Shown: positions 32,791 through 45,706, counted from the stretch's first letter. The stretch: 64,000 bases of DNA from Parascedosporium putredinis (GCA_949357655.1 CASHTG010000012.1:4030001-4094000); one strand, 5' to 3'. Notes: generated by a model not told the origin, from the sequence alone. A program made the numbers and translations.

Positions 32791-35700
32791 CTTGGGCGGG
32801 TTGTGTGCGCTCGCGAAGTGGTGAGCTTGGATTCTCTTTGGTTGATGATTTGTTCGGTGTGATGGATGCGATTGTACGGCCCCGGCGAAGGGAAGCTATC
32901 TCGTAGAAGAAGGCGCAACAAAGGACTGCAATGCAAAAGTCTAGTGTTTAATAAGGGTATCAATAATTAATAGGTAAATTTTCAAAAATAGGGAAGATCG
33001 ATTGAGAATAAAGGATGGACGACGAAAAACGACCAAGACACCACTCTCAGGAAAAAAACAACGAGGCCATCGTGACATTATAATGACCTCGTCCAAGCCT
33101 ACACTAGCCCAGGCGCGCGCACCACAAAAAGAAAAAAAAAGAAAAAAACCCCGACCCAAGCAGGGGAACATTTCAAATCCTTATGGAGCCCGCGCGACGG
33201 ATTCTCAAGGCGGGCACACAGCGAGGCAGGGGCGATCCGCTCTGCCCTCTGCGCAGTCACAAGCGGCCGGCTAGCGGGTCGCCTGATTTTGCGCTGTTCG
33301 CGGGGGCGAGAGCGCGAGGGAGCGAGCAGTGCAGACGAAACCGAGACCAAGCAGCACAAATGCAAATCAACCAGTGCTTTGCCCAACTTCCGCTCTTTCT
33401 TTCTGACCCTTGTTTCTTTTCTTTTTCTTTTCTTTTTTCTTCTTTTGGCCCCCCTTCTCTTCGCCTCTCTGGCTTCTTTTTTTCCTCCCCTCCGCCTTTT
33501 CCCAAGCCCGGTCGACATCTTTCTCCGATAGGATAGCGTGCCGCATAGCCACGTTGCTCCGCCTGCGGGATCTCCCCGCCGATCGTTGATTGACTTTCTT
33601 GGGTTTGGACCACTCACAGTAGATAGCCAGACGCCCAAAGTGCCGACACGGCGACTCGGTTATCAAATTCCTTCCACACCTGCAGAGAACATTGAATGCT
33701 CGACGGACGCGAGGTGATTGTTCGATCCCGAAGAAATGGGAAAAACGCCCACTCGCATAGCCTTTGACGTATCATTGCAGCTCGCCCGCTTGGGCGGGAT
33801 CTTTGTGCGCTTTGTATCCGACGGTTTTTTCTGTTGCTTCCGTGGTTGAACGCCTGCGCAGAGCTTCATGATTCGAAGGCTCGTTTCACACCCCGATTAC
33901 AATCGTCCATCTCATCTCTCATCGTTCAGCCCCCTCCCGCTTCTCGTACCGACGAGTACCATGCCATCTGTCAAACCATAAGCATACATGTAAGCCTCGG
34001 AAACTATCTTGTTTTCTTTCGATTTGACATATCTGTATTCCGCTCTTCTCGGAATCCCACCAAAGATGGGGTGCGCTTGCTCTCTGGCAATTGCAAATCT
34101 TGCCTCAGCTCAGGGGCGCTGCAACCTCGGGTTTTGCGCTAGTGCCTTCTTCCATCACTTGTTCCTTGCAGCCCGTATCCAATGTCGTCACAGGCTCGAA
34201 TGGATCTTGATCCTCTGGGATCAATGCGAGAGCTTCTACCCCGCTAGATTCGTTAGTGTTGACGGCCCGATGGACAAGAATGCCTTGCCAATCCTCTAAA
34301 CGACGGCCCCTTCCTTTCACGCATCTATCAATATACGGCACAGAGATCTCCATGACCCCTCAGAGTTCATCACGATGGTCCCTTCGCTTGGACTAAGCGT
34401 CTAGAGCGATGCAAGACGCCCAGAGCAAACGTTAGGATTGCTCCTGAAACGCTGCCGACCGAGCTCGCCACGTCGACTCGGGTATCAGGACCGGTTCTCC
34501 CTCGACAATTAGTCCCTCTTCCCCTCCTTAAACCCGACATGCTTGTCTTTTCGTGGCTGTGAACATCATTCATATATCCATGGATGCAACGGCAGCAAAA
34601 GTGCAAAGGATATCACTAAAGACTGCTCACTCATTATTCGACTCCTCGAGTGTGCCTCGTGTCAAACCCGGACCCCTCTGATGCGAGCTTCCCGGTTATG
34701 CTACCCAGCGAGAGACTTGATTGACCCCGAGATGGTCACATGGCAAATAAAACCCCTGTCTTATATCAATGAGGTTCGACGTAGCTTCCGGGCATCAGTA
34801 TCGTCGTGGTCTTCTATCCGTATTCCACGGGCCCAGCCTTTTCTCCTGTGATAGATCCACCAACGTGGCTAGCCAGGAGGCGGAAATGCATCTTGGTATG
34901 CCCTGCCTCCACGAAGAGGAAGCTGAAAGTGAGACATATTTAGAAGTTGATGATATCATGCATTCAATACTTGTAGCCGCTAGAACCGTATGGTCCTAGT
35001 GTGCGAGCCAAATGGACGTCGGAATTGATCAAGAACATTGAATCCCAGCTTCCCCACGACCGCGGGGCTTATCTCCTCGCATTGGCAACTTTCGCGTGGC
35101 ATCCACCTCCGTCCAAGAATAAAGGCAGAACCTATGATCAAGTTTTTTTCAGCTATTCGGGCTATCCGGGCCAGAAACGACTTCTGAGTCGTGTTGTCGT
35201 GTTGTGCTAGTCGACAATTCTGTGTCTAGAGCCTTTTGTGATGGTTGCTGCACCGCCCCCATATATACGAACACTCATAGGAACTAACGGGTAAGCTTAT
35301 TGAACGACGCAGCTCGAGATTGAAGCCTCCATGTAATATGTGTAAAGGTCGATATGCGTAACTCGAGGCTAGGGGTTTTGTCCTCGTTTTTCCAACTCTT
35401 GCAATTGCAAGGGACGGGCTTCATTCCAAATTCTCAGATCCAGCCGGCCCACGCCAACACTGACGGGACTGTCGGTTGTTACGAGAACGTAAAGAGGTAG
35501 TGGCTTAGCTTTTCGTCCCAGCTGACCCGTTTCTTCCAACATCACCTTCAGCTTGCTCTCGAATCTTCTGTCTTCTAGGAGCGGGTATGCATCAGCTAGA
35601 CTCAGGAAGAGGAATAGTTCCGGCATTTGAAAAAGAAAAGAAAAATGCACTAGCCAAGCTTACAAGCAGGGATCACGAGAGTTACTGTACCGCCTCACTC

Positions 35701-36096
35701 ACAGCCTGAGCGTCATGGTAGATCGAGCATTCAATTTATTCAGTCAGATACGTCAAGCAAAAGACTGCAAATAAAGAAAATTCACGCTAAAGAAAACTTG
35801 AAAAGAAAGAAAAACAATGCCCCGTAGGGTGTGCTATCATGCTCGTGTTCGTTTTGCCCGAATTGATAATGCGCCAGCCAGCCAGAACCGCCCAATCCTT
35901 GCCCCGCTGCGCATGTCCAAGCCCAGCCAAGAGGCGCCTAAATAGAAGTGTTCCTTCAATGTTGCCATTTCAAAATCCGTGAAAAAGAAAAGAAAAAAAA
36001 AGAAGAAGAAAGAAAAGGGAGGAAAAGAAGAAAAGAAAGGTAAACGTTCAGAGAAATATTCATTATACATGTCGTGCACTGAGAATCGTACCAGCT
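32791..36096. other. Intergenic, 3.3 kb without a supported gene
   Basis: Several short open frames exist, e.g. 34105-34353 (-), 34769-34999 (+) and 35369-35650 (-). None shows a family signature or convincing splicing. Plus-strand A-rich simple sequence occurs at about 33125-33150 and 35980-36040, with a T/C-rich block at 33400-33500. Confidence 0.4.
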
Positions 36097-38138
36097 TCAA
36101 GCGACAACGGCAGCCACGACGCTCATCGCTCCTCCGTAGATTGCCGCGCAAATGATTGCGTTTTTGGTATCGATTCCCAGGGTACTAAGTGTACCCGCTT
36201 GAAGGAGAGGGTTTAAAAGCCGATCGCCACGAGGCAAATCACGACGGCGCGTCCGAAAAAGCTGGGTATCGTGGGAAACGCGAGGATGGGAAGGAGAACT
36301 GCGATGGCAAGTCCGGCGGCGAGAGATGGGATAGACGGTTCCGTCGCGGGGCGGGTAATAGTCGGCGCGAGAGATTGGGAGGTCTTTTCGACCTCTTTCT
36401 CTTTGAGGGATGGCGCATGTCCGTCCTTTTGGGGAATTCCCAAGGGGCTGCTCCGTTGCCAGCCGGGGCATCGGCGTGGGCGCACCGGACGAGAGAAAGG
36501 CGCTACGTTCCGATGACCTGGAGCGCGGTCGGCCAATGGCGACTAGGTCGTCGTTGAAATCGAGGAATCTGGTCTCGAGCTCGGTGATTGGCTTTTGCGT
36601 CTCGAGGAAAGTTCGGTACTCCTCGACTTCGGCCTTGGAAGGCGTCGACATGTTTTGCGTCTTTTCGAACGAGGACAACACATGGTCTAAAGAGAAAGGA
36701 CGCTGGTAAGCAAGGCAACGGAGAAGGGTAGGAAATGAGTAGAGATATGGAAGGCGGCATACTATACTGCTCCAGCTTGAATCCAATCTTCCCTAGGATA
36801 TCTGTCTTGTGCCACTGGAGTTCGCCTCCTGCGAGGTAGTCCGACCGTCTGGAAGCGGGGAGAATGCAACTCTGTAGCCTCCTAGTCTGCGTGTCTGCCG
36901 TGTCGAGGCGATGCAGCTGTTCTTCCATCTCCGCCAGCTCGTCTTGCAGGTGCAGTAATATCCGGTGGTTCATGGTCTCGAAGCGGCGGTACACCGGCTG
37001 TATCGTGGAAGGGCCGACGTGGCTCGGCGAGAGCTTGGACGCGAGGAGCTGGTAACCGGAGAGGGGAAGCTTTTCAGCCCGGGGTAAGTGCTTCGCGTAG
37101 CCGTACTGCGCTCGAGACGTGGTTGGAGCTCCTTGGGTGGTATATGGGGTAGGTTGGCCTTGCCCCGCGGCATCTCGGGGTGCCGTATTTCTTGTTCGTC
37201 GGGTGCGGCTTTCGCGCATCGGTGGCGAACTGCGTGCGAATGTTGGATGATGGAGAGCCTGACGGATCTCCATTCACGCTATTCTCGGGGCTGCTGCTCC
37301 GGTCCGTTTCGTGATCGCCTACAGAAAACGTATCGCTCCGTCTCGGCGAAGAACCGGAGGATGCGCTGCTTTGGGTGGATGGCGATTTCCTGTTTCCCGA
37401 GCCAGAAGCGCGCCAAGGGTCTGTCGACTCTTCCATAGATCGCTGGATGGCCTCGGCAGTCACGAGAGGCGAGTCCGGCTCGAGGAAGTTGAGTGCGTTG
37501 GGCCTACCTCGGCCTTGATGGTGGGGTGGTGATCGGGAAGACCGCGACGAGCGGCGAGTCCGCTTGCTGGCTGGAGCAACTGGCGTCTCCAGATCATCCA
37601 CTAGCTCATTCCTGCTGAAAGAGCCTTGTGTGATAGTCGATGCACTGCCATTAGAGCTGCCTGAGCTGCTAGTGGTCTTGGAGGTGGAGAAAGAGCTGTC
37701 GGTAAGCAGGGAGGCGGAAGGTGATGGTGTCCGCTTCACGGTGCCGCTGCCGCTCGTGCTAGGGCTCCGCTCCTTTGCGCTGGGTTCTGGGGACGGAGAA
37801 TCTTTCATGGCTGGGGTGGTGCTGAAACTGCTCGATCCCGAGAATGTCGCCGGCTCCGCGTTCGGTTGCGAACTGTCTTGTGTCGTGGAAGTGGTGGGGA
37901 GATCTTGCTTAGAGTCAACCTCTGCAGTCTCGGCGGGTTTTGGTAATTGACAATCGCGAGGTGTTATTTCTCGTTCTGATTCAGGCTCATATTTGGTGGG
38001 CGTTGCCTTTGATTCTGTTGTGACGTTTGTCGTGGTCGTCTCGCTCGTGGTCATCTCAGGCACATGCTCACGCGGTGCATCACCAGCCAACTGAAGCGGA
38101 GGGGAGTCACGAGGCATGACCACCCTTCGAGCGGACAA
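36097..38138 (-). CDS. DUF6594 family membrane protein
   Basis: Exons on the minus strand: 38138-36763 and 36686-36097, about 655 residues. The first 300 or so residues are Ser/Thr/Pro-rich and disordered. The conserved part begins at HLPRAEKLPLSGYQLLASKL and contains IQPVYRRFETMNHRILLHLQ, DELAEMEEQLHRLD, ELQWHKTDILGKIGFKLEQY, SFEKTQNMSTPSKAEVEEY and PITELETRFLDFNDDL. Three hydrophobic helices close the protein (LAAGLAIAVLLPILAFPTI, RAVVICLVAIGF, NAIICAAIYGGAMSVVAAVVA). This matches the fungal DUF6594 family, a soluble helical domain with three C-terminal membrane helices and unknown function. Frame breaks near 37190, 37140, 36445 and the AAAA run at 36215-36218 are all explained by short homopolymers. 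Confidence 0.78.
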
Positions 38139-39679
38139 AGAAAGGAAGAAACAAAAAAAAGAGGGGCGGGAGACTCGAGCTGGGTCTCACTTCCTTTTAT
38201 TTTTCTTCACTTTTTTTTGTTTCGCCTTGATTTAAGACACGAGAGTGAAGGCGAGGGAACACGAACGGGCAAACCCCAGGTTTAAGTGGTTGCACAAGTT
38301 GAGGGCTGACGTGCGCAGGCGCCAACCACGGTTCGATAGGGCGAGCGAGATCTCTGTATGGATTAGACGACTCTAGAATATGAGGCGCCGAATAGAGGTG
38401 TCACAACAAGCTCAATCCAAAGACGTGGATTGTGCCATGAAGGACAAGGAGAATAGAGGGCGGCGAAGCCTTGCTTTCAACGTATGGCTGCCCCAGGCTA
38501 GTTGAAGGAGGGGTCACGCTTTAGGGCCGTTAAAATCGTGAAAGCGACGCGGCGCTCGGTGAGAAAATGGATGATGGAACCCGTTCACAGTGTTCGGTCG
38601 TGGAGAGTCGTTCGAGGTGGAGAAGAAAGGTTAAACAAAGATAACCTTTGCGGACAAGAAAGAGTTAAAAGCATGGACCTGAAGATCAAAAAGTAAAGAT
38701 TCAAGCAAGATCAAGATTTAATCAGAAGAAGAAGAAAAAAAAACAAGAAAGGTGGATAACAAGAGGCACAAAGACTTTCCCCAGTCGTCTAGACTCGAAA
38801 CAGCCCCCAGGTCCCTGGCGAAGACGACTCCGTCATCGCGGGCATCATGGAGTTGCATTCTGCGACCGATCCAAAGGGTCTAGACCACGGTCCGGGGTCG
38901 AAAAGGTCGAGCTGACAGACGGCGATCGCTGCCGAGGGCGTCGGTTGGGTGAAGAAGAGCGCCCTGGCGCTGTTCATCCGTAGTGGCTGGAAGAGGGGCG
39001 TTGTGTCGGGTGCGTTTCAGAAGCTCATCGTCCCAAAGCCCCAACGCCGAGAATGGCCTTGGAGCGACACTCTGGCTGCCGTTTCAAGCCGGGAAACGCG
39101 GAACCCTCCACGGCCTTCTGGGAAAATGGTGGGGAGGGGAGAGGGAGAGGAGGGGGGCCAAAGCGATGCACCTTCATTCTCCCCTACACCATCCATGGGC
39201 GCAGTTACCGATTTAGACGATTTTTGTCTGGTCAATCCACCAAGGCCGGACCATCAAAGGGTCTAGATTATCCATCGAGATGGTGGTCTTGGCTTCAGCC
39301 CAGCTCAGCGCCTGCTCTAACCACATCTTCGGTCGCGCTTCATGTCTGGTTGTTTCCGGCGTTATCAGGGGTTGCCCAGACTCGCTCAAACTTTAAAAAA
39401 CAAAGACCATCTCCGTTAATGCTATTATTATCTTGTAAAACATGGATGAGGACTCGACCGACGAGGCTTTGATGCATTCTGTGCATGTGCAGAAGCTGAA
39501 ATGTATGGAAATCGCATGGGAGAATGAGTTGTGTATTATGTAATCACCAACAAGCTCTCCCAATCGTCGAAGCTTTTTTCTCGTGTGTGCAACGATCGAC
39601 AAGCTACGATGCAGTCCAAGCTATTTGCTACCCTTGGAACTCACGATCTTCCCCATCTTCCTCGTGTAATTCTCCCGCC
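38139..39679. other. Intergenic
   Basis: No gene recognised. Open frames around 38949-39472 overlap in several frames without family resemblance. The end is the leader of the GatB gene. Confidence 0.45.
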
Positions 39680-41567
39680 ATGACATCCGTCTCGATGACA
39701 AGGCTGTCCAGATACCTTCTGGACGGCCATATGTCACGCAACGGGTGCCTTATTCGGCAAAAAGTTAGCCATTCTGCATCCCTATCCCGCAGAGTCGCCA
39801 CGCCCCGAGCTCTCCTCCATACCACTTCCACAGCCGAACCTCCCGCCTCCCCGAGACCAACCCCTCTACGCAAAAAGCTCAAGGAAGAAGCGAAACGACA
39901 AAAAGGAGGGCGTAAAGCCAAAGAAGAAGAGCGACAACCAGACCGTCGACGGCTGGGAGCTAACAGTCGGCATCGAAATCCACGCGCAGCTCAACACCGC
40001 CCGCAAGCTCTTTTCCCACGCCACGGCCTCGTCCAACGATGACCCAAACACCCACGTGGCGCTCTTCGACCTTTCCATACCGGGCAGCCAGCCGCTTTTT
40101 CAAGAACACACGTTGATCCCTGCCCTGCGCGCCGCCCTGGCCCTCAACTGCGAGATCCAGCCCGTGAGCCGCTTCGACCGGAAGCACTACTTCTGGTGGG
40201 ACCAGCCGGCGGGATACCAAATTACGCAGTACTACGAGCCGTTTTCTCGCAACGGGCACTTGACGCTCCTGGCGAGAGACGGCATCGCGGCCGAGGACGG
40301 GGAGGGCGTGAGGGTGCGGATCAAGCAGATACAGATGGAGCAGGATACGGGAAAGACGCTGGCGCAGCCGGGGGCAGCCACTGGATCGACTTTAACCGCG
40401 TGGGAATGCCGCTGATCGAAATCATCACGGAACCCGATATCCACCACCCCCGAACGGCGGCCGTGTTTGTGAAAAGGTCCAGGCTGTGCTCAACTCGGTG
40501 GACGCTTGCGTCTCGGGCATGGAGCTGGGTGGGCTACGTGCCGACGTCAATGTCTCGGTGCGGCGAACGGGCGACCCTGCGACCCCGCTCGGAACAAGGA
40601 CCGAGATTAAGAATTTGAACACGATCAAAGCCGTGGAGGATGCCATCATTGCCGAGCGAGATCGCCAAATCGCTGAGCTGGAGGCCGGTAGACACGTGGC
40701 GGGCGAGACGAGAGGTTGGACGCTCGGCTCCAAGGAGACCCGGAGGCTGAGAGGCAAGGAGGGAGAGGTGGATTATCGGTACATGCCTGATCCCGATCTC
40801 GCCCCCGTGATCATCTCACGGGACCTCGTCGAGTGTCTTAGGCAAACCGTCACAGCGCCGCCGGATACCGAGGTCGATGCGCTCATCAGCGAATACGGGC
40901 TCACGGCCAAAGACGCTCTTTCGCTCCTGACGCTCGAGAACGGAGGCCGAGTCGAGTACTTTTACAACGTCGTCGACAAACTCGGGTCCCTCCTAGCCGC
41001 GGACGGCGATGCCGACAGCCAGCCCCCGCCCGAGATCCAGTCTTATTCCACGCTCGCCGGCAACTGGATCCTCCACGAGCTCGGCAAGCTCACCACGGAA
41101 AAAGGCGTAGCCCTAGCGGATCCTGCAGACGAAGAGGCCGGCGAGCTGCGCATTTCCCCGACGGCCACTGCGAGCGCGTCCCCGTCGACGACCTCGCCGA
41201 GCTCCTGCACCTGCTTCACCGCGGCCGCATCACCGGCAAGGTGGCCAAGCAGCTCCTCATCTCCCTCTACAACGGCGACCTCGCAGACGCGGGCGGCGTC
41301 GCGGCGTCCGTCGAAGCGCACGACCTGTGGTTCCGCGAGCTCTCCGAGGACGAGTACGCGGCGCTCGCGGAGTCCATCGTCGAGGGCAACCGGGACGTCT
41401 TGGATAGTTTTAGGAAGAAGGGCCCGCAGTACCCGCAGGGGAAGCTCATGTTCTTGGTGGGCAAGATGATGCGCGAAGGGGCGACGGAGAGGATTCATCC
41501 GGCCAAGGCGGAGGCTGTTCTCAAGGCGAAAATTGCCGCCGTGATCGACGCCGAGAAGGATGAGTAA
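39680..41567 (+). CDS. gatB: Mitochondrial glutamyl-tRNA(Gln) amidotransferase subunit B
   Basis: Subunit B of the mitochondrial GatFAB/GatCAB enzyme that converts Glu-tRNA(Gln) to Gln-tRNA(Gln). About 629 residues, no introns. A basic mitochondrial presequence ([22 protein letters not shown]) leads to [15 protein letters not shown]. Then come [20 protein letters not shown] with [58 protein letters not shown] and the C-terminal tail domain ending [19 protein letters not shown]. Three one-base losses at 40370-40374 (GGGGG), 40472-40475 (AAAA) and 41156-41159 (CCCC) shift the frame through all three registers and back; a further break lies near 39905 in the linker. Because this gene is essential for respiration, I read these as sequence errors. 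The start could also be 39695. Confidence 0.92.
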
Positions 41568-41848
41568 GACCAAAAAAGAAAAATAAGGCAGCTGGTCATA
41601 CTGTGTGTTGTGCGTCTGTATGCAAGGGGAAGGAACGGAACCCAATTGTCGCAATTGTCGCACTGAAAATGTATCACAGGTACCACCTGTACCATGCGGC
41701 CTCGGTGCGAAATTAATTAAGTGTACTCGACTGTATCATTAAATGTAACATCATAAAAATTTCCATTTTCTATATCTTGAGGATTTCTCCGTTCTATCTC
41801 TACCATCGCGCTTCGGGATGCAAAACGGTCAGTGAACAAGAGTAGGAA

Positions 41849-43033
41849 TTACTCGACCACGCGCTTGCTAGGAGAAAGAGGCACGGGGAGCGTCCTCCTC
41901 AGCCGAGTAATCAGCTCCAGGTAATCCTCCTCGTTCTCGTCCGTCATGATGCCATGGCGCACGAAGAAGTCAATCATGACAAGGCAGCAATTGGGCTTGA
42001 ACTTATATTCGAGCATGGCATTGCGCACCTCATCGACCGACATGAGCGAGAAAAACTCAACCTCGTCATCCTGGGGCTTGAGCTCCATGTCCTCGGGCAT
42101 CTCGAGGTCGTACACGTAGAGCACCACGGGCTGAATCGTGCCGTTGCGCTTATTCTCCCCGACGTACGACACCATACCCGTGGCCTTGACGTTGTCCCGG
42201 ACGAAATCGCGGTCGAGCGAGGCCTCCTCCCAGGCCTCGGCGGTGATGCACTCGCGCGGGGTGTCGTCGGCCTTGATGCCGCCGGCGACGGAGGAGTCGA
42301 GTTTCCCGGGGTACGTAAAGATGCGCTTGCTGCGGTGGGCGATCCAGATCTTCATGTCCCTGCCGCGGCCGACGTAGGCCGTCAGGTGGGCGCCGCGGCT
42401 GGCGATGCCGAAGATGGGGGAGGGCCAGCGCTCGAGGGTGACGAAGTGGTTGGCGCCGAGGAGGCGGTAGTGCTCGCTGTGCTGGCCGCGCAGCTGGGGA
42501 AGATGTCCCGCTCGATGGCGGCGTCGACGACCTTGGCGAGGGCGGCCGAGAGGGCGGGGCCCGGGTCAGCGCCGGCGCTGGCGTCCGGGACGTGGATGGT
42601 CCGAGCGTCATGGTTCACGGTGATCTCGGGGGTCCAGGGGAGGCGGTGGACGTTGGCGGGGAGGAGGATGCCGTGGGGGCGGGGTCGTTGCCGAGGAAGA
42701 GGCGGTAGAGGGAGTTGAAATCAAAGTCGATGGGGACACTGGGGGTAAACGGGCGATGCTGTGTTAGTTGGCTAGTAGCTGTCGGAGGGCAGGGGACCCA
42801 ATGTGAAGTTACAGGTTGGTCACACATAACTTCCCAGGAGTGAAAGTAAGTCGCGCGTGATGGAGGATTTGTGGCAGGAGTGACAATGTACAATGATGGA
42901 ATGAGGGTGAGGGGTAGGGGAACGCAGATTCTCTTTGAGGAGAAGAATCGGGATGAGGGGAGCTAGAATGAATGGAACACTCACTTGTCAACGGCGTCGA
43001 TGAGCGCCAGTAGCTCTTGGCGAGTTCCGCCAT
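41849..43033 (-). CDS. Nudix hydrolase of the DUF4743/thiamine pyrophosphokinase-like subfamily
   Basis: Exons on the minus strand: 43033-42985 and 42738-41849, about 312 residues. Exon 1 (MAELAK...ALIDAVD) splices through GTGAGT and TTTACCCCCAG to NVPIDFDFNSLYRLFLGND. Then follow TIHVPDASAG, NHFVTLERWPSPIFGIASRG, AYVGRGRDMKIWIAHRS and TYPGKLDSSVAGGI. The Nudix box spans GGIKADDTPREC...AEAWEEASL, with both catalytic glutamates of the EE pair. The C-terminal part (VVLYVYDLEMPEDMELKPQD) is typical of this subfamily, whose members hydrolyse thiamine diphosphate derivatives or other dinucleotides. One-base losses at 42675-42679 (GGGGG) and 42495-42498 (GGGG), and one missing base in exon 1, restore a single frame. 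Confidence 0.85.
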
Positions 43034-44588
43034 TTGAACAGGTATTACTATCTTCCGGGCTGCACGCCGCCTAGTTGTTAGTGGGTGATGCTGGGTGGGC
43101 TGGATGACAACAGTTGAAAGTGGCCGAGATCTATCAATGGATACCTGGCCATCAGATTGATGCCCTGCAGCCTAGTAGGATGAGACGGCCTTCGGAAAGC
43201 ATCCACATTGGAAGCCCCGTTGTCAGGGTCGCAGACCAAAGCGGGGCACTACCAAGCGGGTTTTTACTTAATACATTGATCCAATGGAATGGAATGGATG
43301 GATAGATCCATTGTATTTTTAAACACGACCATCAATCTGGGCGATACCCTCCCTCCTGTACCTCGGTACACAGCCCCATGCAATTGCCTGCCGGGCAAGC
43401 CAGGTATTGAATCAGATATCGGTGTAAATTGATCTTGGTGATTGAGGAGCTCACTGGATATCACGCTGTTATTCATTTCTCCAGTCGTCAGTCCTAGCTT
43501 TGAGAAGAATAGCTCTCACCGATACAGCTCTCACTGATACAAAGCATTAACCGTTTGGGAGTGACGTAGCGGCAGTCGGCGGCACTACTTTTGGTGACAC
43601 GCAAGGTTAGCCCCAGATACCATTTCAGGCCAAAATTATATATCATTATCTTTCTACTGCCAAGGTTGGTGTAAAACAAGGGATATCTAGGTCGACTGTA
43701 GCTATGCCCTTCTTAGCCTTCCCAGATTCTTTCTGCGGAATCGCATTAGTGGGGACGAGAGAAGGATGCACGATTCCGCCAGCAGCAATGCGGGCGCAAA
43801 CTCGTACATGTACTTCATAATGCAACACGCAAGAGCATGCACCTTGTACGTTGGTACATACATGCCAGAACCTGCAATATCCGAGATCAAACCCAGTGGC
43901 TCTGGTTCGCCCCAATCCAAGCTTCCTCCCAGGATGCTTGGTTCTGTGGGAAAAAGCAGTGCGTCACCGACGGGGAAAAGGATTTTCCGCGCCCGGGCAG
44001 TCAGCTTTCAGCGTCCTTGAGATGCTTGCTTCTGGCGGAAGAGCATGCACCGACTAGAATCGATTGTAACATAGCAGCACCTAAAGTTCCTACCTGCATC
44101 CACTAGATGTAATACGTAAAAGTCTTGTGAAATCACCTATGTCTAGGATTTACCACTGGCAGGCAGGCGAACCATCAGGCGGCTGTCGTCCAAGGTATTT
44201 ACTGCGTGACGATGTTGTGAGTGATGAAAGTCGGCAGGGGCAGTGCCCACAGGACAAAGGATTTTAAGGATGGATCGATTGAGCCAATGATATTTCTGGA
44301 CTCGAACCTTTTTACACTCCCCCTCCCTCCCTCCTGTGCCTCCCGTGATGATACTTGTCGGGAGAGGCACAGACCCAGCCCTACGCTGAGAGCTGGTGAA
44401 TGAGAAGATCATAGATGCGCCCCGAACTCGAATAATTCGCCCTGCTGTTTAACTACAGATATAAGATGACATGGCCTCGCTTTGCGTTTCAGAGCAAGCA
44501 AGCCCTTCCTGTAAGAGCGTTGTCTTGTTTCTCCGTCCAAGTCCTCGCGAAACAGCCCTAGCCATCCAAGATACTAGTTAAACAAGCT
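43034..44588. other. Intergenic
   Basis: No gene recognised on either strand. It holds the upstream region of the Nudix gene and of the 83-residue gene, which are divergently transcribed across it. Confidence 0.45.
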
Positions 44589-44904
44589 ATGACCGGACAC
44601 GGAGAAACTAAGGGCGGCAATGCCACGTCCAACCCAAGGTCAGTGACAATACAAAGATACCCCTACAATACTAGCCAAGGCTTAACTGTCCGTCGGTGAT
44701 AGTGTGACGGCGGTCACTGCACTCTCGCGAGGCGATCTCGAGGAATACATCCCTGACAACATTTTTGCCCGAATCACATCTGCCCCTCCAGAGACGCAGA
44801 ATCAGGACGCGCAGAGTGACCCCACACGCTCGATGAGCCTTGAGGAGCTTGACCAGTTCATGGCGGCAGTGACCCCTGCGAAGGCACTTGATCAGCTCAT
44901 CTAG
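44589..44904 (+). CDS. Small conserved-looking protein of 83 residues
   Basis: Two exons, 44589-44638 and 44703-44904. The intron has a GTCAGT donor, a CTTAACTG branch-like site and a GTGATAG acceptor. The product starts MTGHGETKGGNATSNPSVTA and contains LSRGDLEEYIPDNIFARI and SMSLEELDQFMAAVTPAKAL; it is soluble, acidic and helical. I do not recognise a named family. Codon choice and the clean splice make it likely real. It is too short when read exon by exon to be caught by simple ORF length filters. It converges with the J-domain gene, only 63 bases between stops. Confidence 0.6.
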
Positions 44905-44967
44905 TTCCTGGCTGAGGTGCTTCTAGTTTCTCAGGAGCATAACCCCAAAGTGCGTTTTCCCGGTCTC

Positions 44968-45706
44968 TTATAAACGATTCCACTCTCTCTTCCTTCCCAT
45001 TGCCGCCGTCTTAGAGGACCTCTTGTCCATCACTGCCCCCAACTTCCCTTGCTTCTCTTGCAGAAGATCCATCCTGCTCGAAGCCATCTTCCCCGCCCGG
45101 TTCGCCTGGCCGATGATGCCGATGCTGATCGCAAACGTGAGAAGCACGGCAAAGGCCCCGTGGGACATGTATACCGGCGCCTGCTTCTTGCCGTCGCGCT
45201 CGTCGCGCCACTGCTCCCAGTCCTCCCACGTTGCGTTCTTGGCCGGCGAGTGCTGTGCCGATCGCCACTCCTATACATTGCGCTCGTCGTCGGTCTCGTC
45301 CCGTGCCATCCTGCCCCGTACGAGTCGTACGCCCGGCGCTTCGCCGGGTCCGAGAGGATGTCGTTGGCGCGGACGACGAGCCGGTAGCGTTCCACACAAG
45401 CAGACGGCGAGAGATGCGAGTGGGTCGTCGCTAGGCAATGGTGCCTGTCTGGGTGGTAGAGCTTCGCTAACGTGTAAAAGTTTTGCTTCGAGTACGCTGC
45501 GCGGGGGAGTGGTGCAGTATTTCGTAGGGCGTCGGGTTCACGTGCAACGGCCAGTCCAGGTGCTTCTGGGCCTTGGGCTCGTCATGCAGACGTCGGAGCG
45601 CGCCAGCCGAGGCGCGTGTCTTCTCTAACCGTCGCGGGCGGGGCGGGAGTCGTGTCGAGGAGGGCGTGGAAAGGGCATGGCGCAGAACGGATGGTCGGAC
45701 GTTCAT
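44968..45706 (-). CDS. J-domain (DnaJ-type) protein with C-terminal membrane helix, probably mitochondrial
   Basis: About 246 residues from the ATG at 45706 (MNVRPSVLRHALSTPSSTRL), a basic Ser/Arg-rich presequence-like N-terminus. The J domain starts at TPYEILHHSP and carries the HPD motif (YHPDRH, about 45455); it ends RANDILSDPAKRRAYDSYG. A WEDWEQWRDERDGKKQAPVY segment and one hydrophobic helix (FAVLLTFAISIGIIGQAN) follow, then a charged tail. J proteins stimulate Hsp70 ATPase; the membrane helix suggests action at an organelle membrane. The GGGGG run at 45503-45507 is one base short and splits the J domain; a second break lies near 45265. The longer start at 45811 is possible but lacks a presequence look. 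Confidence 0.8.
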
